NCBI GenBank assembly: GCA_017608025.1
Contig: JAFCGM010000003.1
Coordinates: 1 to 64,000 of the forward strand
Reading direction: 5' to 3'
Length of the DNA: 64,000 nucleotides
Source of the DNA: Candidatus Pacearchaeota archaeon
GTDB lineage: Archaea > Nanobdellota > Nanobdellia > UBA10117 > JABICX01
Positions 29,521 through 38,539 of this stretch are shown here, piece by piece (within the stretch, counting starts at the first letter, position 1; every line of letters begins with the position of its first letter). A program made the position numbers and the translations under genes. The notes under the pieces were generated by a model. The model ran no database searches, was not told the DNA's origin, and was given only the letters and a program-made list of their open reading frames with translations.

Positions 29521-29703
29521 TTATTTTCTTCGCTTTCCAAAAAGCTTGTTCATCCACTTAAATCTTCGCATTTTTTTAGAAGCTCCAAATCCGCAAGATG
29601 CACATACTTTCTTTTGAATATGATAGGCTCTTTTTCCGCATCGTCTGCAAATTATGTGTGTTTTCTTTCCAGACTGCTTTCCTTTTGATGGTGTTCCTTT
29701 CAT
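29521..29703 (-). CDS. 50S ribosomal protein L37e
   Basis: [40 protein letters not shown]. Confidence 0.95.
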   Translation of the reverse strand: MKGTPSKGKQSGKKTHIICRRCGKRAYHIQKKVCASCGFGASKKMRRFKWMNKLFGKRRK

Positions 29704-29750
29704 TTTAAATATTAATTATTCTTTGAAGAGAAGATATTTTCCAAGTAGGT

Positions 29751-29978
29751 TTATGCTGGACTAATGAAAAGTATTGTGTCTCCACGAATAAGAATCTGTC
29801 CGAGCTTTCTAACAACTTTTCCCTCTTCTCGTTCTTCAGCTTCTTCCAAAACTGTATTTAGATGGATGTCAAAAGCTTTTAAGACACCTGAAAATTCTTT
29901 TTTGTTTTTCAGTTCAACAATAACGCGTTTGTTCTTTGCTTTATTTAATGCATCGAGTGGTTTTTCCATTATAATCAC
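29751..29978 (-). CDS. Sm-like (LSm) RNA-binding protein
   Basis: KPLDALNKAKNKRVIVELKNKKEFSGVLKAFDIHLNTVLEEAEE..ILIRGDTILFISP. Confidence 0.93.
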   Translation of the reverse strand: MIIMEKPLDALNKAKNKRVIVELKNKKEFSGVLKAFDIHLNTVLEEAEEREEGKVVRKLGQILIRGDTILFISPA

Positions 29979-30036
29979 TTGACTTTAAACAACGGTCTTA
30001 TATTTATAAAGCTTACCTTTTGGCAAAATAAAAACT

Positions 30037-30768
30037 CTACTTATATTTGTCATACAAGGGTTTGTTTTCTTCATTAATTGTATATATTACTTCAGTAAGC
30101 TGTAAATATGTTCCGTCTTCAATTTGAAAAACAAACTTGAAATAGGTTTCCTTTGAGAAAAAAGCACAAGTTTCAACGCACTCTCCTTTAAATTCAGAAG
30201 TTTGTGGCCGGTTTTCATCGTCAGGTATTCCAGAAAGCGGGTCAAATTCAAGGTCCTCTTTTGATGGCGTGCCAGAGACCAGTCCTGTTGCACTTTCTGT
30301 TTTTATATTAATATTTGATTTTTCCTCTTTTTCATATGTTTCATAGCTTTTCACTGACGGAGCTTCTTTGAAAATAAAAGGAAGATTTTCTGTTTCTCCC
30401 ATTGTTGTTCCTGTTGAAGGGTTTACATTTACAGCAAAGCCAGTTATTCTGTTGAAGCTTTTTACTTTCTGGTTTGAAAAGACCAAATAGCGGCTTCCGC
30501 TTTCTTCTTCCAAAAAAATCTTTACAACTCCGCTTCCATAGATTTTTCCAGAAACTCGCAAGGAGCGGAGTTCAGTTGGAGAATTATCAAAGTCAGAAGG
30601 AATAAGTACATAGCCAGAATCCTGTTCAATAACTGTGTTGACTTCCTGAACATAAGTTGTTGCTGAGACAAAGCCAGTTATTGGCACTGGACCGAAATTC
30701 AAAATTGCTATAACTCCAACTGCAAGGACAACAAGACCGACTGCAAGAATTTGCGTTTTAAATCGCAT
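30037..30768 (-). CDS. Membrane-anchored extracytoplasmic hypothetical protein
   Basis: N-terminal TM followed by PITGFVSA; beta-rich remainder. Confidence 0.5.
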   Translation of the reverse strand: MRFKTQILAVGLVVLAVGVIAILNFGPVPITGFVSATTYVQEVNTVIEQDSGYVLIPSDFDNSPTELRSLRVSGKIYGSGVVKIFLEEESGSRYLVFSNQKVKSFNRITGFAVNVNPSTGTTMGETENLPFIFKEAPSVKSYETYEKEEKSNINIKTESATGLVSGTPSKEDLEFDPLSGIPDDENRPQTSEFKGECVETCAFFSKETYFKFVFQIEDGTYLQLTEVIYTINEENKPLYDKYK

Positions 30769-30850
30769 ATTTAAAAAGAGGTTTTCTTTTTATATAATCA
30801 TTTCTACTAAGCAAAACATTTAAAAAGCACACACATCAAAAATAAATATT

Positions 30851-31231
30851 ATGTCATTCTGGCAAGGAAAATCAAAAAAGAAACCAAGTGGAGGAAAAAT
30901 GTCCTCTCTCAGAAAGAAAAGGCAAAGAGAAATAGGCAGAGATCCTTTGTATACAAAGCTTGGTGAGAAGGTAAAGCATCTTGTTTTAAGAAAACGAGGT
31001 GGAAAGAAATTTCATTCTCTAAGAGAAACAAACTTTGCAAACATTTCTGAAAATGGAATAGCAAAGAAAGTGAAGATAAAAAAAATTGTTGAAAATCCAG
31101 CAAGCAGGCACTTTGTAAGGCAAAATGTTATTTCAAAAGGCGCAATCATAGAAACTGAAAAAGGCCTTGCAAAAGTCACTTCCAGGCCGACAAGAGACGG
31201 CACTGTTAATGCTGTTTTGGTTAAGAAGTAA
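30851..31231 (+). CDS. 30S ribosomal protein S8e
   Basis: GGKKFHSLRETNFAN..., NPASRHFVRQNVISKGAIIETEKGLAKVTSRPTRDGTVNAVLV. Confidence 0.92.
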   Translation: MSFWQGKSKKKPSGGKMSSLRKKRQREIGRDPLYTKLGEKVKHLVLRKRGGKKFHSLRETNFANISENGIAKKVKIKKIVENPASRHFVRQNVISKGAIIETEKGLAKVTSRPTRDGTVNAVLVKK

Positions 31232-31279
31232 ACACTGCATTCTATAAATTTATATAAACTAATTTTCTTAATTTATTAT

Positions 31280-31534
31280 ATGGTAGATAATTATACGCCT
31301 CCATTGGATATGAGACTTAAAGGTTATAATTTAACTAACAAAAGCTCAGACGAAAAGCAAGAAATTCTAAATAATTTACTAGGGAAAAAAGTAATTATAG
31401 ATGACAGACATGAACAATGGATTACTGGAAAAATTAAGGAAGTAGATGCTGTAAGAAAATACTACACCTTAAAGAAATCCGGGAAAATTGCTAATAGAAT
31501 GATTCACGACATTGAACAAATTATCGAACTTTAA
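31280..31534 (+). CDS. Hypothetical protein
   Basis: 84-aa ORF. Confidence 0.45.
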   Translation: MVDNYTPPLDMRLKGYNLTNKSSDEKQEILNNLLGKKVIIDDRHEQWITGKIKEVDAVRKYYTLKKSGKIANRMIHDIEQIIEL

Positions 31535-31767
31535 AATTAAAAAATACAAATTAATTTCACACTTGTTTTTTATAAATATGATTTAGTCTGAAAAAGTTAT
31601 AGCGATGTTTTAAAAATAAATGTATTTTTATTACATAATGATATCACTTTTTTGTTTTTAGCTTGTGTAATTTGAATTTTTAATTTTATTTATAAGTTAA
31701 AAAGGAAAACTTTATAAATAAAAATAGCATATCTTTATAAATACTTCGATAGAGGTAAATATATAAA

Positions 31768-32793
31768 ATGATTTCAAATAATGAATTTGATGAACACGGA
31801 AATCCAATCAACAAGAAGAAAAAAGATTCTAAAAAAACAACTTTTGTAAAAAGGTGCCCTGAATGCCAAAGTATTAACTTGACTGTTGATGATAAAAGAG
31901 GAGAAGTTATCTGCAAGTCATGCGGACTGGTTATTGAAGAAAATTCAGTTGACCCTGGACAGGAATGGAGAGAATTCGGCTCTGATGATCAGGGAAAAAG
32001 ACGTGCCGGAGCCCCTACTAGTTACTCAAAGCATGATATGGGAACAGGAACAGAAGTTGGTTCTGTTTCAGAAATTTATAATTTAGGTTCATCTGAAAGA
32101 AGAAAATTCATTCGCCTTAGAAAATGGCACAATAGAAGCTCAACTTCTATTGAAAGAAATCTTAAATATGCTTTAGTGGAACTTCGAAGAGTTTCCTCAT
32201 TATTGAATATTCCAGCTTCAATTGAAGAAGAGGCTGCAAGAATTTACCGCCTTGCTGTTACAAAAGGACTTGTTAGAGGAAGATCAATGGAATCAGTTAT
32301 TGTCGGGGCAATTTACATTGCATCACGGCTTTTTAATCTTCCAAGAAGCCTCAATGAGGTAACAAGCAAAACAAACACAAACAAAAGAGATGTTGGCAAG
32401 ACTTACAGATTCATTGCTAGAGAATTAAATATAAAATTGCTTCCATCAGGACCAATTGATTATATTCCAAAATTTGCAAACAAACTTGGATTCAGTGCTG
32501 ATACACAAACACAAGCTGTTGAAATTCTAAAAATTGCCCAGAAATCTGAACTAACTTCTGGAAGAGGTCCGACTGGGCTTGCTGCTGCAGCACTTTATGT
32601 GGCTTCCTTAATTACTGGAGAAAAGAGAACTCAAAGGGAAATTGCAGATGTTGTTGGAGTTACAGAAGTTACAATTCGAAACAGATATAAGGAAATGATT
32701 GAAAGATTAGATCTTGACAAGCTTATAGAAGATGCTAAAAAAGAACGGGAAAATAAAAAGAAAGTAGCAGTATCACCTTTAGAGGCAAACTAA
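31768..32793 (+). CDS. tfb: Transcription initiation factor B (TFB)
   Basis: Zn ribbon RCPECQSINLTVDDKRGEVICKSCGLV; cyclin repeats; REIADVVGVTEVTIRNRYKEM. Confidence 0.96.
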   Translation: MISNNEFDEHGNPINKKKKDSKKTTFVKRCPECQSINLTVDDKRGEVICKSCGLVIEENSVDPGQEWREFGSDDQGKRRAGAPTSYSKHDMGTGTEVGSVSEIYNLGSSERRKFIRLRKWHNRSSTSIERNLKYALVELRRVSSLLNIPASIEEEAARIYRLAVTKGLVRGRSMESVIVGAIYIASRLFNLPRSLNEVTSKTNTNKRDVGKTYRFIARELNIKLLPSGPIDYIPKFANKLGFSADTQTQAVEILKIAQKSELTSGRGPTGLAAAALYVASLITGEKRTQREIADVVGVTEVTIRNRYKEMIERLDLDKLIEDAKKERENKKKVAVSPLEAN

Positions 32794-32794
32794 A

Positions 32795-32968
32795 ATGCAA
32801 ATAAATAAAGAACAAACAGAAGTAAGTATTTCAAATATTCGGGAAATTGTTTCAATGTTTGACATTGAGCATCCTCTTGGTAAAATGGGTGCTATTCATC
32901 ATTTAAAAGAAAAATTTGGAGTTTCCAGTGAAAAAGCTCTTGAAATGCTCAACAGCCTTTTTGTTTAG
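32795..32968 (+). CDS. Small hypothetical protein (57 aa)
   Basis: Manual translation MQINKEQTEVSISNIREIVSMFDIEHPLGKMGAIHHLKEKFGVSSEKALEMLNSLFV*; immediately after tfb. Confidence 0.45.
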   Translation: MQINKEQTEVSISNIREIVSMFDIEHPLGKMGAIHHLKEKFGVSSEKALEMLNSLFV

Positions 32969-34085
32969 ATAGAGAGCTTATTGTTGAAAGCAATTTCTTA
33001 AGAGTAGATGTAGTTTTCAAGGATGTTTCAGAGAAGTGAGTTCTTGATGCTTTGAAACCTTTTTTATTAATATTTTCAATCAAAAAGTTCATTTTTGGTA
33101 TCCCAAAGCAGTGTTTTTTAGATAGGTAATGAATGTTAAAGTATCCTATTGTTTTTAGTAGTAATGCTTCATTGCTTATCTTCTCCAGCAAAGTAATTGA
33201 TTTTTCTGAGAAGTGTTTTTTTGACTTTGCAAATTCAAGCATTTTATTTGTAATTTTTAAATCCCAAAGCTGGCCGAGCCATAAGGGGCCTGCATAATCC
33301 CAGTTTTTGGGTTTGTCTTCAAGGTTTGTGCTTGGTTTTCTGTCACAGGTTTTCCAGTTGTAAAAAACATAGCCGTGCTTTTTCAGAATTTCATTCGCCT
33401 TTTTTGCGCCAATTTCCTTTTTCAAATAAACTTTCATATAATGGTTTGAAGAGTGAGAAAAAACAGGTGTTAAGGCGACATCATATTGGGCAGCAACTTG
33501 CTGAATTTTGTAAATTAAAATTCGAATTCCAATTTCATGCATAAACTCATTTCTTAATGGTTTTGAAGAGTATTTTCTTCTGCAAGCATAATCATATGTT
33601 CCGCAAAGTGCTGATGTGTCAGTTGCTGTAACTGAAATATAGCTGTGCGGGGAAAGTCTTTTGATTGCTGCATCTAAAAATGGAATTGGTGTTCCAAAAG
33701 GATCAATATCAATAAAATCATAAGATTTCAGTTCAGAAAGTAAAACATGAGCTTCCTTATTTTTTACTTTTAGTTTCACATTGTTGAGCTTTGCATTTTT
33801 CTTAATTCTGTCAAATGCCTTTTTGCTCATGTCATTTGCAGTGACTTCTGTATTCGGAACCTCTTTCTTAATTCGAATTGCGCGAATTCCTGAAGCTGAC
33901 AATAGGTCAAGGCATCTAAGCGGCTTTGATGATTTCCTAGAAATAGAATTGAGGAAAATTATTGAAATATCTCTACTAAGCTGCATTACTGGATTGTAAA
34001 ACACTGGCATTTTTGAATGGATTTTCCCTGCTCTGTTGCCAGGAATTTCAATCTTTGCTGTTCCTTCTTCAATTTTAGATATCAT
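32949..34085 (-). CDS. trm1: tRNA (guanine26-N2)-dimethyltransferase Trm1
   Basis: MQLSRDISIIFLNS, LDLLSASGIRAIRIKKEVP, FIDIDPFGTPIPFLDAAI, SVTATDTSALCGT. Confidence 0.94.
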   Translation of the reverse strand: MISKIEEGTAKIEIPGNRAGKIHSKMPVFYNPVMQLSRDISIIFLNSISRKSSKPLRCLDLLSASGIRAIRIKKEVPNTEVTANDMSKKAFDRIKKNAKLNNVKLKVKNKEAHVLLSELKSYDFIDIDPFGTPIPFLDAAIKRLSPHSYISVTATDTSALCGTYDYACRRKYSSKPLRNEFMHEIGIRILIYKIQQVAAQYDVALTPVFSHSSNHYMKVYLKKEIGAKKANEILKKHGYVFYNWKTCDRKPSTNLEDKPKNWDYAGPLWLGQLWDLKITNKMLEFAKSKKHFSEKSITLLEKISNEALLLKTIGYFNIHYLSKKHCFGIPKMNFLIENINKKGFKASRTHFSETSLKTTSTLKKLLSTISSLSKQKGC

Positions 34086-34150
34086 ATTTTATATTTTGAA
34101 CCACATGCTTTAAAAAGTAATGGGTCTTTATTATTATATGTATATAAAAA

Positions 34151-34444
34151 ATGGACTTCGAGGAACAACTGACAGTAATAAGAATTCGAAAAAGATATGC
34201 AGCGCCATTTCTTAAATACAAGTATGTTTATCTTAAGAAAAAAGACATAAAATCAAAAAAAGCTTTTTCTGAAAAGATTAATTCCTTGTGCAAAACTTGG
34301 CCTGATTCATATTATCAGCTTAAAGATTCTGATGCAAAGGTTTTTGTTAAGTTCAAAGTAAAGAATGGCGAAGTCCAGGAAGTACTGAAAAAATCTGACA
34401 TTACTGGCAAAGAATATCCTGTTGCAAAATATATGAAGCATTAA
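34151..34444 (+). CDS. Hypothetical protein
   Basis: 97-aa ORF. Confidence 0.5.
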   Translation: MDFEEQLTVIRIRKRYAAPFLKYKYVYLKKKDIKSKKAFSEKINSLCKTWPDSYYQLKDSDAKVFVKFKVKNGEVQEVLKKSDITGKEYPVAKYMKH

Positions 34445-34455
34445 AATAATTATAA

Positions 34456-34887
34456 TTAATATCTTCCAAGAATGTCTTCCAATGGATTATAATCTGAATT
34501 TTCAATCTCTGCTATGCTTGGACCTTGTTTTGTTGACTTCTTTTCAGATTTATTATCTTTTTTTGAAGTCTCAGTCATCTTTCGAGCTAAATTTTCAGTT
34601 TCAAAAGGATTATCTTTCTTTTTTTCATCAGTTTTCTGGTTGAAGGTCATGTAAAAATTTGAATCGTCGTTTTTTTCAGAATTCATCATTGTGTAATTCT
34701 GGAAAGCACTTTCTTCTGTGTTGTGCTTTAGTTCTTTTGGCTTGGCATAATTTTCAAAACCGAAGCTTGAATTTCCTCCGTTATCTATATTTATAGTGTA
34801 TATAAAGTTTCCAGAATCTGGAGAAACTTCATACTGAATATTAAGAGTAGAATTTCCTTTGCTGCAATTTGAGCAGTAGTTTTTCAT
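34456..34887 (-). CDS. Hypothetical protein
   Basis: 143-aa ORF, N-terminal CSNC, low-complexity C-terminal half. Confidence 0.5.
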   Translation of the reverse strand: MKNYCSNCSKGNSTLNIQYEVSPDSGNFIYTINIDNGGNSSFGFENYAKPKELKHNTEESAFQNYTMMNSEKNDDSNFYMTFNQKTDEKKKDNPFETENLARKMTETSKKDNKSEKKSTKQGPSIAEIENSDYNPLEDILGRY

Positions 34888-34941
34888 AAATAATTCTAAA
34901 AAAACTTGCTTAAAAACTTTTCTATGTTCTCTACCATACAG

Positions 34942-35577
34942 TTACAAATACGGCTCTAATTTATAAATCATCTCGTTAGTTACATCCTCAGGAGACTGAT
35001 CTGCATTAACAACAATAACTTTTCTTTCTGGTTGAAGCTCCTGAATCTTCTTTGCAGATTCTAAATAAATATTTCTAAGCTTTTTCTGAAAATCGCGCTT
35101 CTCAAAATACTCTTCTTTATCACCGCGTATTTTTCTCCTATCCAATGCAACTTCAGCAGGCAAATCAAAAAGAAGCGTAATATCTGGAATTAAAGTTCCT
35201 TTTCTAGCTTCATATTGATGAAGAGCATAAAGAATATCAAATTCTTCCCCTTGTGTTTGCTGATATGCAAGTGTTGAAAGATCATAACGAGAAACAAATA
35301 CATTGTAGCCCCATCTCAAAAAAACCCTATACTGATTTGAAAGCTCAATTCGATCATCAACATATAAATTAGCAGTTTGAAACGCACTCAATTTGTTAGG
35401 ATTGGAATTCTCAAGAAAATTAACAATCTTTATTCCAGCTTTTGTTCGGTTTGAGTTTTGCCGCGCAAGAACTATTTCATTATATTTATCTTCTGCTTTA
35501 AAATGCCTGCAAAGGGACTCTAATTGAGTATCTTTTCCGCTTCCGTCAATGCCTTCAAATGTAATAAACAATGGCAT
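34942..35577 (-). CDS. tmk: Thymidylate kinase
   Basis: MPLFITFEGIDGSGKDTQLESLCRHF (P-loop); start reassigned. Confidence 0.85.
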   Translation of the reverse strand: MPLFITFEGIDGSGKDTQLESLCRHFKAEDKYNEIVLARQNSNRTKAGIKIVNFLENSNPNKLSAFQTANLYVDDRIELSNQYRVFLRWGYNVFVSRYDLSTLAYQQTQGEEFDILYALHQYEARKGTLIPDITLLFDLPAEVALDRRKIRGDKEEYFEKRDFQKKLRNIYLESAKKIQELQPERKVIVVNADQSPEDVTNEMIYKLEPYL

Positions 35578-35622
35578 TTTAACAAATAATAATTTTTTAT
35601 TTATAAAAAATTGTTCAAACAA

Positions 35623-35883
35623 TTAAACAATATCAACTTTGGTTCCAAGTGATTGTCCAGGTAGACCCTTATCATCAAATCGAACCAGAACTGCGCCAGA
35701 ATTTCCGTGAGCTTTAGTAATACTTCCAGAAATCTTTTTTCCAGAACTTGAACTCCATATAACTGTCTTTCCAACCAACTTCTCAGCATCTTCTTTCTTA
35801 GCTGAGCCCTCTGGTTGTATAATCATCCTTTTATTGTCCTGCGTGTGATGGCTTCCGCGATAATTCATAATTGTTCCTTTCAT
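35623..35883 (-). CDS. 50S ribosomal protein L35Ae
   Basis: MNYRGSHHTQDNKRMIIQPEG..GKTVIW..GSITKAHGNSGAVLVRFDDKGLPGQSLGTKV. Confidence 0.85.
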   Translation of the reverse strand: MKGTIMNYRGSHHTQDNKRMIIQPEGSAKKEDAEKLVGKTVIWSSSSGKKISGSITKAHGNSGAVLVRFDDKGLPGQSLGTKVDIV

Positions 35884-36003
35884 AATAGAGTATTAATTAA
35901 GTAAAGGGTTTAAAAAGATTGCTAATTTCCTAAACTAACGCTGCACCATAAAATGTGTTTTCTAATCCTATCTATGTATAATAAAAACTCGTTTCATTTG
36001 AAT

Positions 36004-36040
36004 TTCTTTGAAAAAGAACCTCCACTAAGAAAAATAGTTT
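36004..36040 (-). repeat. Palindromic repeat family copy (divergent)
   Basis: Reverse strand CTATTTTTCTTAGTGGAGGTTCTTTTTCAAAGAAAT. Confidence 0.5.
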
Positions 36041-36090
36041 CTTTATCCAAAACTCTTATTTCCATTTTATCCTATCACGATTTTCATATC

Positions 36091-36130
36091 AGAGCCCTTT
36101 TGGAAAAAGCGCTCGCGGAAAAACTAGCCG
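36091..36130 (-). repeat. Palindromic repeat core between two copies of a nucleotidyltransferase gene tail
   Basis: Reverse strand CGGCTAGTTTTTCCGCGAGCGCTTTTTCCAAAAGGGCTCT; ATCACGATTTTCATATC at both 36074-36090 and 36131-36147. Confidence 0.85.
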
Positions 36131-37959
36131 ATCACGATTTTCATATCGTCTGCGAGGATTTTCTTCAGAGATTCAATTGTTTTCTTTGTCAGAATTGTTG
36201 GCTTTTCAGCAAACTTTGTAACTTCTTTATCCATCTCTGTAAGAGAAGAAGTTTTAGGGTTTTTTAATTCGCCAGATTTTGTAATAGCATATTTTCGAAT
36301 CTTGCTCTTTCCTTTTTCTTCATTTATTACAAAAGCTTTTTCACCAAGAAGCCAAAGTGTAGCGTTTTTCTTTCCTCGTTCATATTCAACTTTTACTTTG
36401 TATTTTTCAATCTTGCTTCCTTTTTCTGCGCGAATCATATTATAAATGTCGCGAATCATTTGGCTTTGCTCAAATCTAAGTGAAGCAATTTGCTGCCTTG
36501 TTGACTTTTTTGTCTTTTTCAGGTCTTGAATTTTTTTAAGCAAATCAAGATATCTTAAAGGGGCTAATTTCCTTTCAACAAGGTTTTTTCTGAACAAAGA
36601 GATAAGGTCTTTTTTGCAGACTTTTGAAATTCCAAGCATTGAAAGTGCTGCGCATGATTCTTCAAAGGATTTTTCATAAAGGTCGTCAATTGCTTCCTTT
36701 ACTTTTTCATCTTCAACTGTGTCCATGAGCTTGTCAAGCCTTTCAAGGTATTTTTCAATAAGAGGAAACATTTCCTGAACAGTTGAAATATCAACTTCCT
36801 TGATTTTTCCATATTCAATGTTCTTTCTAAGGTCGAGAATTTGCTTCCAAATCTTAAGATATTTTTCTTCTAAAAGTCCTTTTTTTACAAAAGCTTGCTC
36901 AAGCTGTGCTGCAACTTCCTTTGGCGCTCCAGGCGGAATTCCTGCCATCATTAAAGCACCTTGCGTTGGAGTGCATGTAGCCCAAAAAAAATCTTCCATT
37001 GCAATTTCCTTAAGCTTTGACTTTGTTCTCTCTAAAAGCTGTTTTCCTGATTTTGTATACTGGTCAACTGCTTCTGGCGAAGGAGTAATTTTTCCTTTTT
37101 TCAAGAGAAGCTTCCAAGGTGCGAACATTCCCCTGTCATAAAGAGGAATTCCGTCTCTTAAAAATGTAAAAATAACTGGGTGAGCGTTTTTGATTGAGTT
37201 CCACATGTCAGTTAAAACATAAACTTGTACATTAAGTTCGTTTTTAATTCCAGTTACTGCAGATGCTTCATGGGCAAACTGGTAAATCATTGACATTAGC
37301 CGTTGCTTTAGTTCTGAAGAAGTTAGCCTTGTAACATCAGTGTCATCAATAACAACATAAGTGTCAATGTCAGAGCCCTCAACAGCTGTTCCCCGAATCA
37401 AGGAACCGCCAATAACATAAGAAACAACATATTTCTCGAATTTACGCAGAACTTTCATTTTGTGGACTTCTGCAAGCTTCAATGCTGAAAGCATTCCTGT
37501 GTCATAAACAATATGACCCATTGCAATCATGCTAAGAATTTCATATTTTGACTTAAGACACATGTCCCAAAGCTCGTCAAGCAAAAGAAGATTAACTTCT
37601 TCGTTTTTCAAAGTTGAAGAAGCAATTTTCTGGACTTCTTTGTCAAATTCTGCTTTTTCCTTTAGCATGTCTGCGATATTGTCTGCTTTCTTTGATTTGA
37701 GAAAAACTATAATTTCAGGTTTTTGCTCAGATTTTTGGTTTGGCTGGGGCTGAGGTGGTGTGACAACAATTCCGAGAAGCTTTTTCTTGAATTTTGATTT
37801 TAATTTTTTCTGAAAATCTTTTTTTGCCTTTTTGGCAAGAGAATTCATTTGATTTTTTATTTTATCAGTTTTGTTTTTCTGATTTTCAAGTGTTGAAAGG
37901 TTTTTCTCAAAGCCCTTTTTTATTTCCTCAATTTCTTTTTCAGATAATTGCTTTGCCAT
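36124..37959 (-). CDS. Pol-beta-fold nucleotidyltransferase with helical C-terminal regions
   Basis: VIGGSLIRGTAVEGSDIDTYVVIDDTDV (GSx~10DxD-type). Confidence 0.8.
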   Translation of the reverse strand: MAKQLSEKEIEEIKKGFEKNLSTLENQKNKTDKIKNQMNSLAKKAKKDFQKKLKSKFKKKLLGIVVTPPQPQPNQKSEQKPEIIVFLKSKKADNIADMLKEKAEFDKEVQKIASSTLKNEEVNLLLLDELWDMCLKSKYEILSMIAMGHIVYDTGMLSALKLAEVHKMKVLRKFEKYVVSYVIGGSLIRGTAVEGSDIDTYVVIDDTDVTRLTSSELKQRLMSMIYQFAHEASAVTGIKNELNVQVYVLTDMWNSIKNAHPVIFTFLRDGIPLYDRGMFAPWKLLLKKGKITPSPEAVDQYTKSGKQLLERTKSKLKEIAMEDFFWATCTPTQGALMMAGIPPGAPKEVAAQLEQAFVKKGLLEEKYLKIWKQILDLRKNIEYGKIKEVDISTVQEMFPLIEKYLERLDKLMDTVEDEKVKEAIDDLYEKSFEESCAALSMLGISKVCKKDLISLFRKNLVERKLAPLRYLDLLKKIQDLKKTKKSTRQQIASLRFEQSQMIRDIYNMIRAEKGSKIEKYKVKVEYERGKKNATLWLLGEKAFVINEEKGKSKIRKYAITKSGELKNPKTSSLTEMDKEVTKFAEKPTILTKKTIESLKKILADDMKIVIG

Positions 37960-38111
37960 TTTACATTATTAATTATATTTTTTAGTATATAATTCTTATT
38001 TATTAACCCTTTATAATTGTTACTATTTCTTAGGAAGTACTTAATCGAAACATTTATAAAGACGTTTTTGTAACTGTTTAGTAGAGTATATTGCTCTGGA
38101 GGAAAATTAAA

Positions 38112-38438
38112 ATGGCAGACGAATACAAACCAGATCTTGAAGGATACAAACAAAGACTTGTTGACAAAATAAGAACTTTTAAGAAAATAGATATAATCGA
38201 AGATTTAAAAGAAGCTTATGCTAAAAGAATTGTCAACAGTGAAGATGCCTTAAAAGGTATAGATCTTAACAATCTTTACATCGGACCTCTTGAAAGAGCT
38301 GGAGAAAGAATAAACAAGGATTTAAAAAGAGCTAAGGATGAAAGTCCTGAAGTTCAAGCAGATATTATAATTGAAAGCATGAATCTTGCTAAAAGAATGC
38401 TTAGCTTTGATCCAGAAAGCTTAGAAGGAAGAATCTAA
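38112..38438 (+). CDS. Hypothetical helical protein
   Basis: MADEYKPDLEGYKQRLVDKIRTF...; start reassigned. Confidence 0.6.
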   Translation: MADEYKPDLEGYKQRLVDKIRTFKKIDIIEDLKEAYAKRIVNSEDALKGIDLNNLYIGPLERAGERINKDLKRAKDESPEVQADIIIESMNLAKRMLSFDPESLEGRI

Positions 38439-38497
38439 GTTTAGTTTCTTCTTTTATTATTTTTTTAATTTCTTTTTTTAATTTTTTTCATCTCATT

Positions 38498-38531
38498 CAG
38501 CACTTTTAGAAAAAGCTCTGGCGGAAAAATA
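38498..38531 (-). repeat. Palindromic repeat core between two copies of a nucleotidyltransferase gene tail
   Basis: Reverse strand GCTATTTTTCCGCCAGAGCTTTTTCTAAAAGTGCTG. Confidence 0.8.
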
Positions 38532-38539
38532 GCAAAAGT

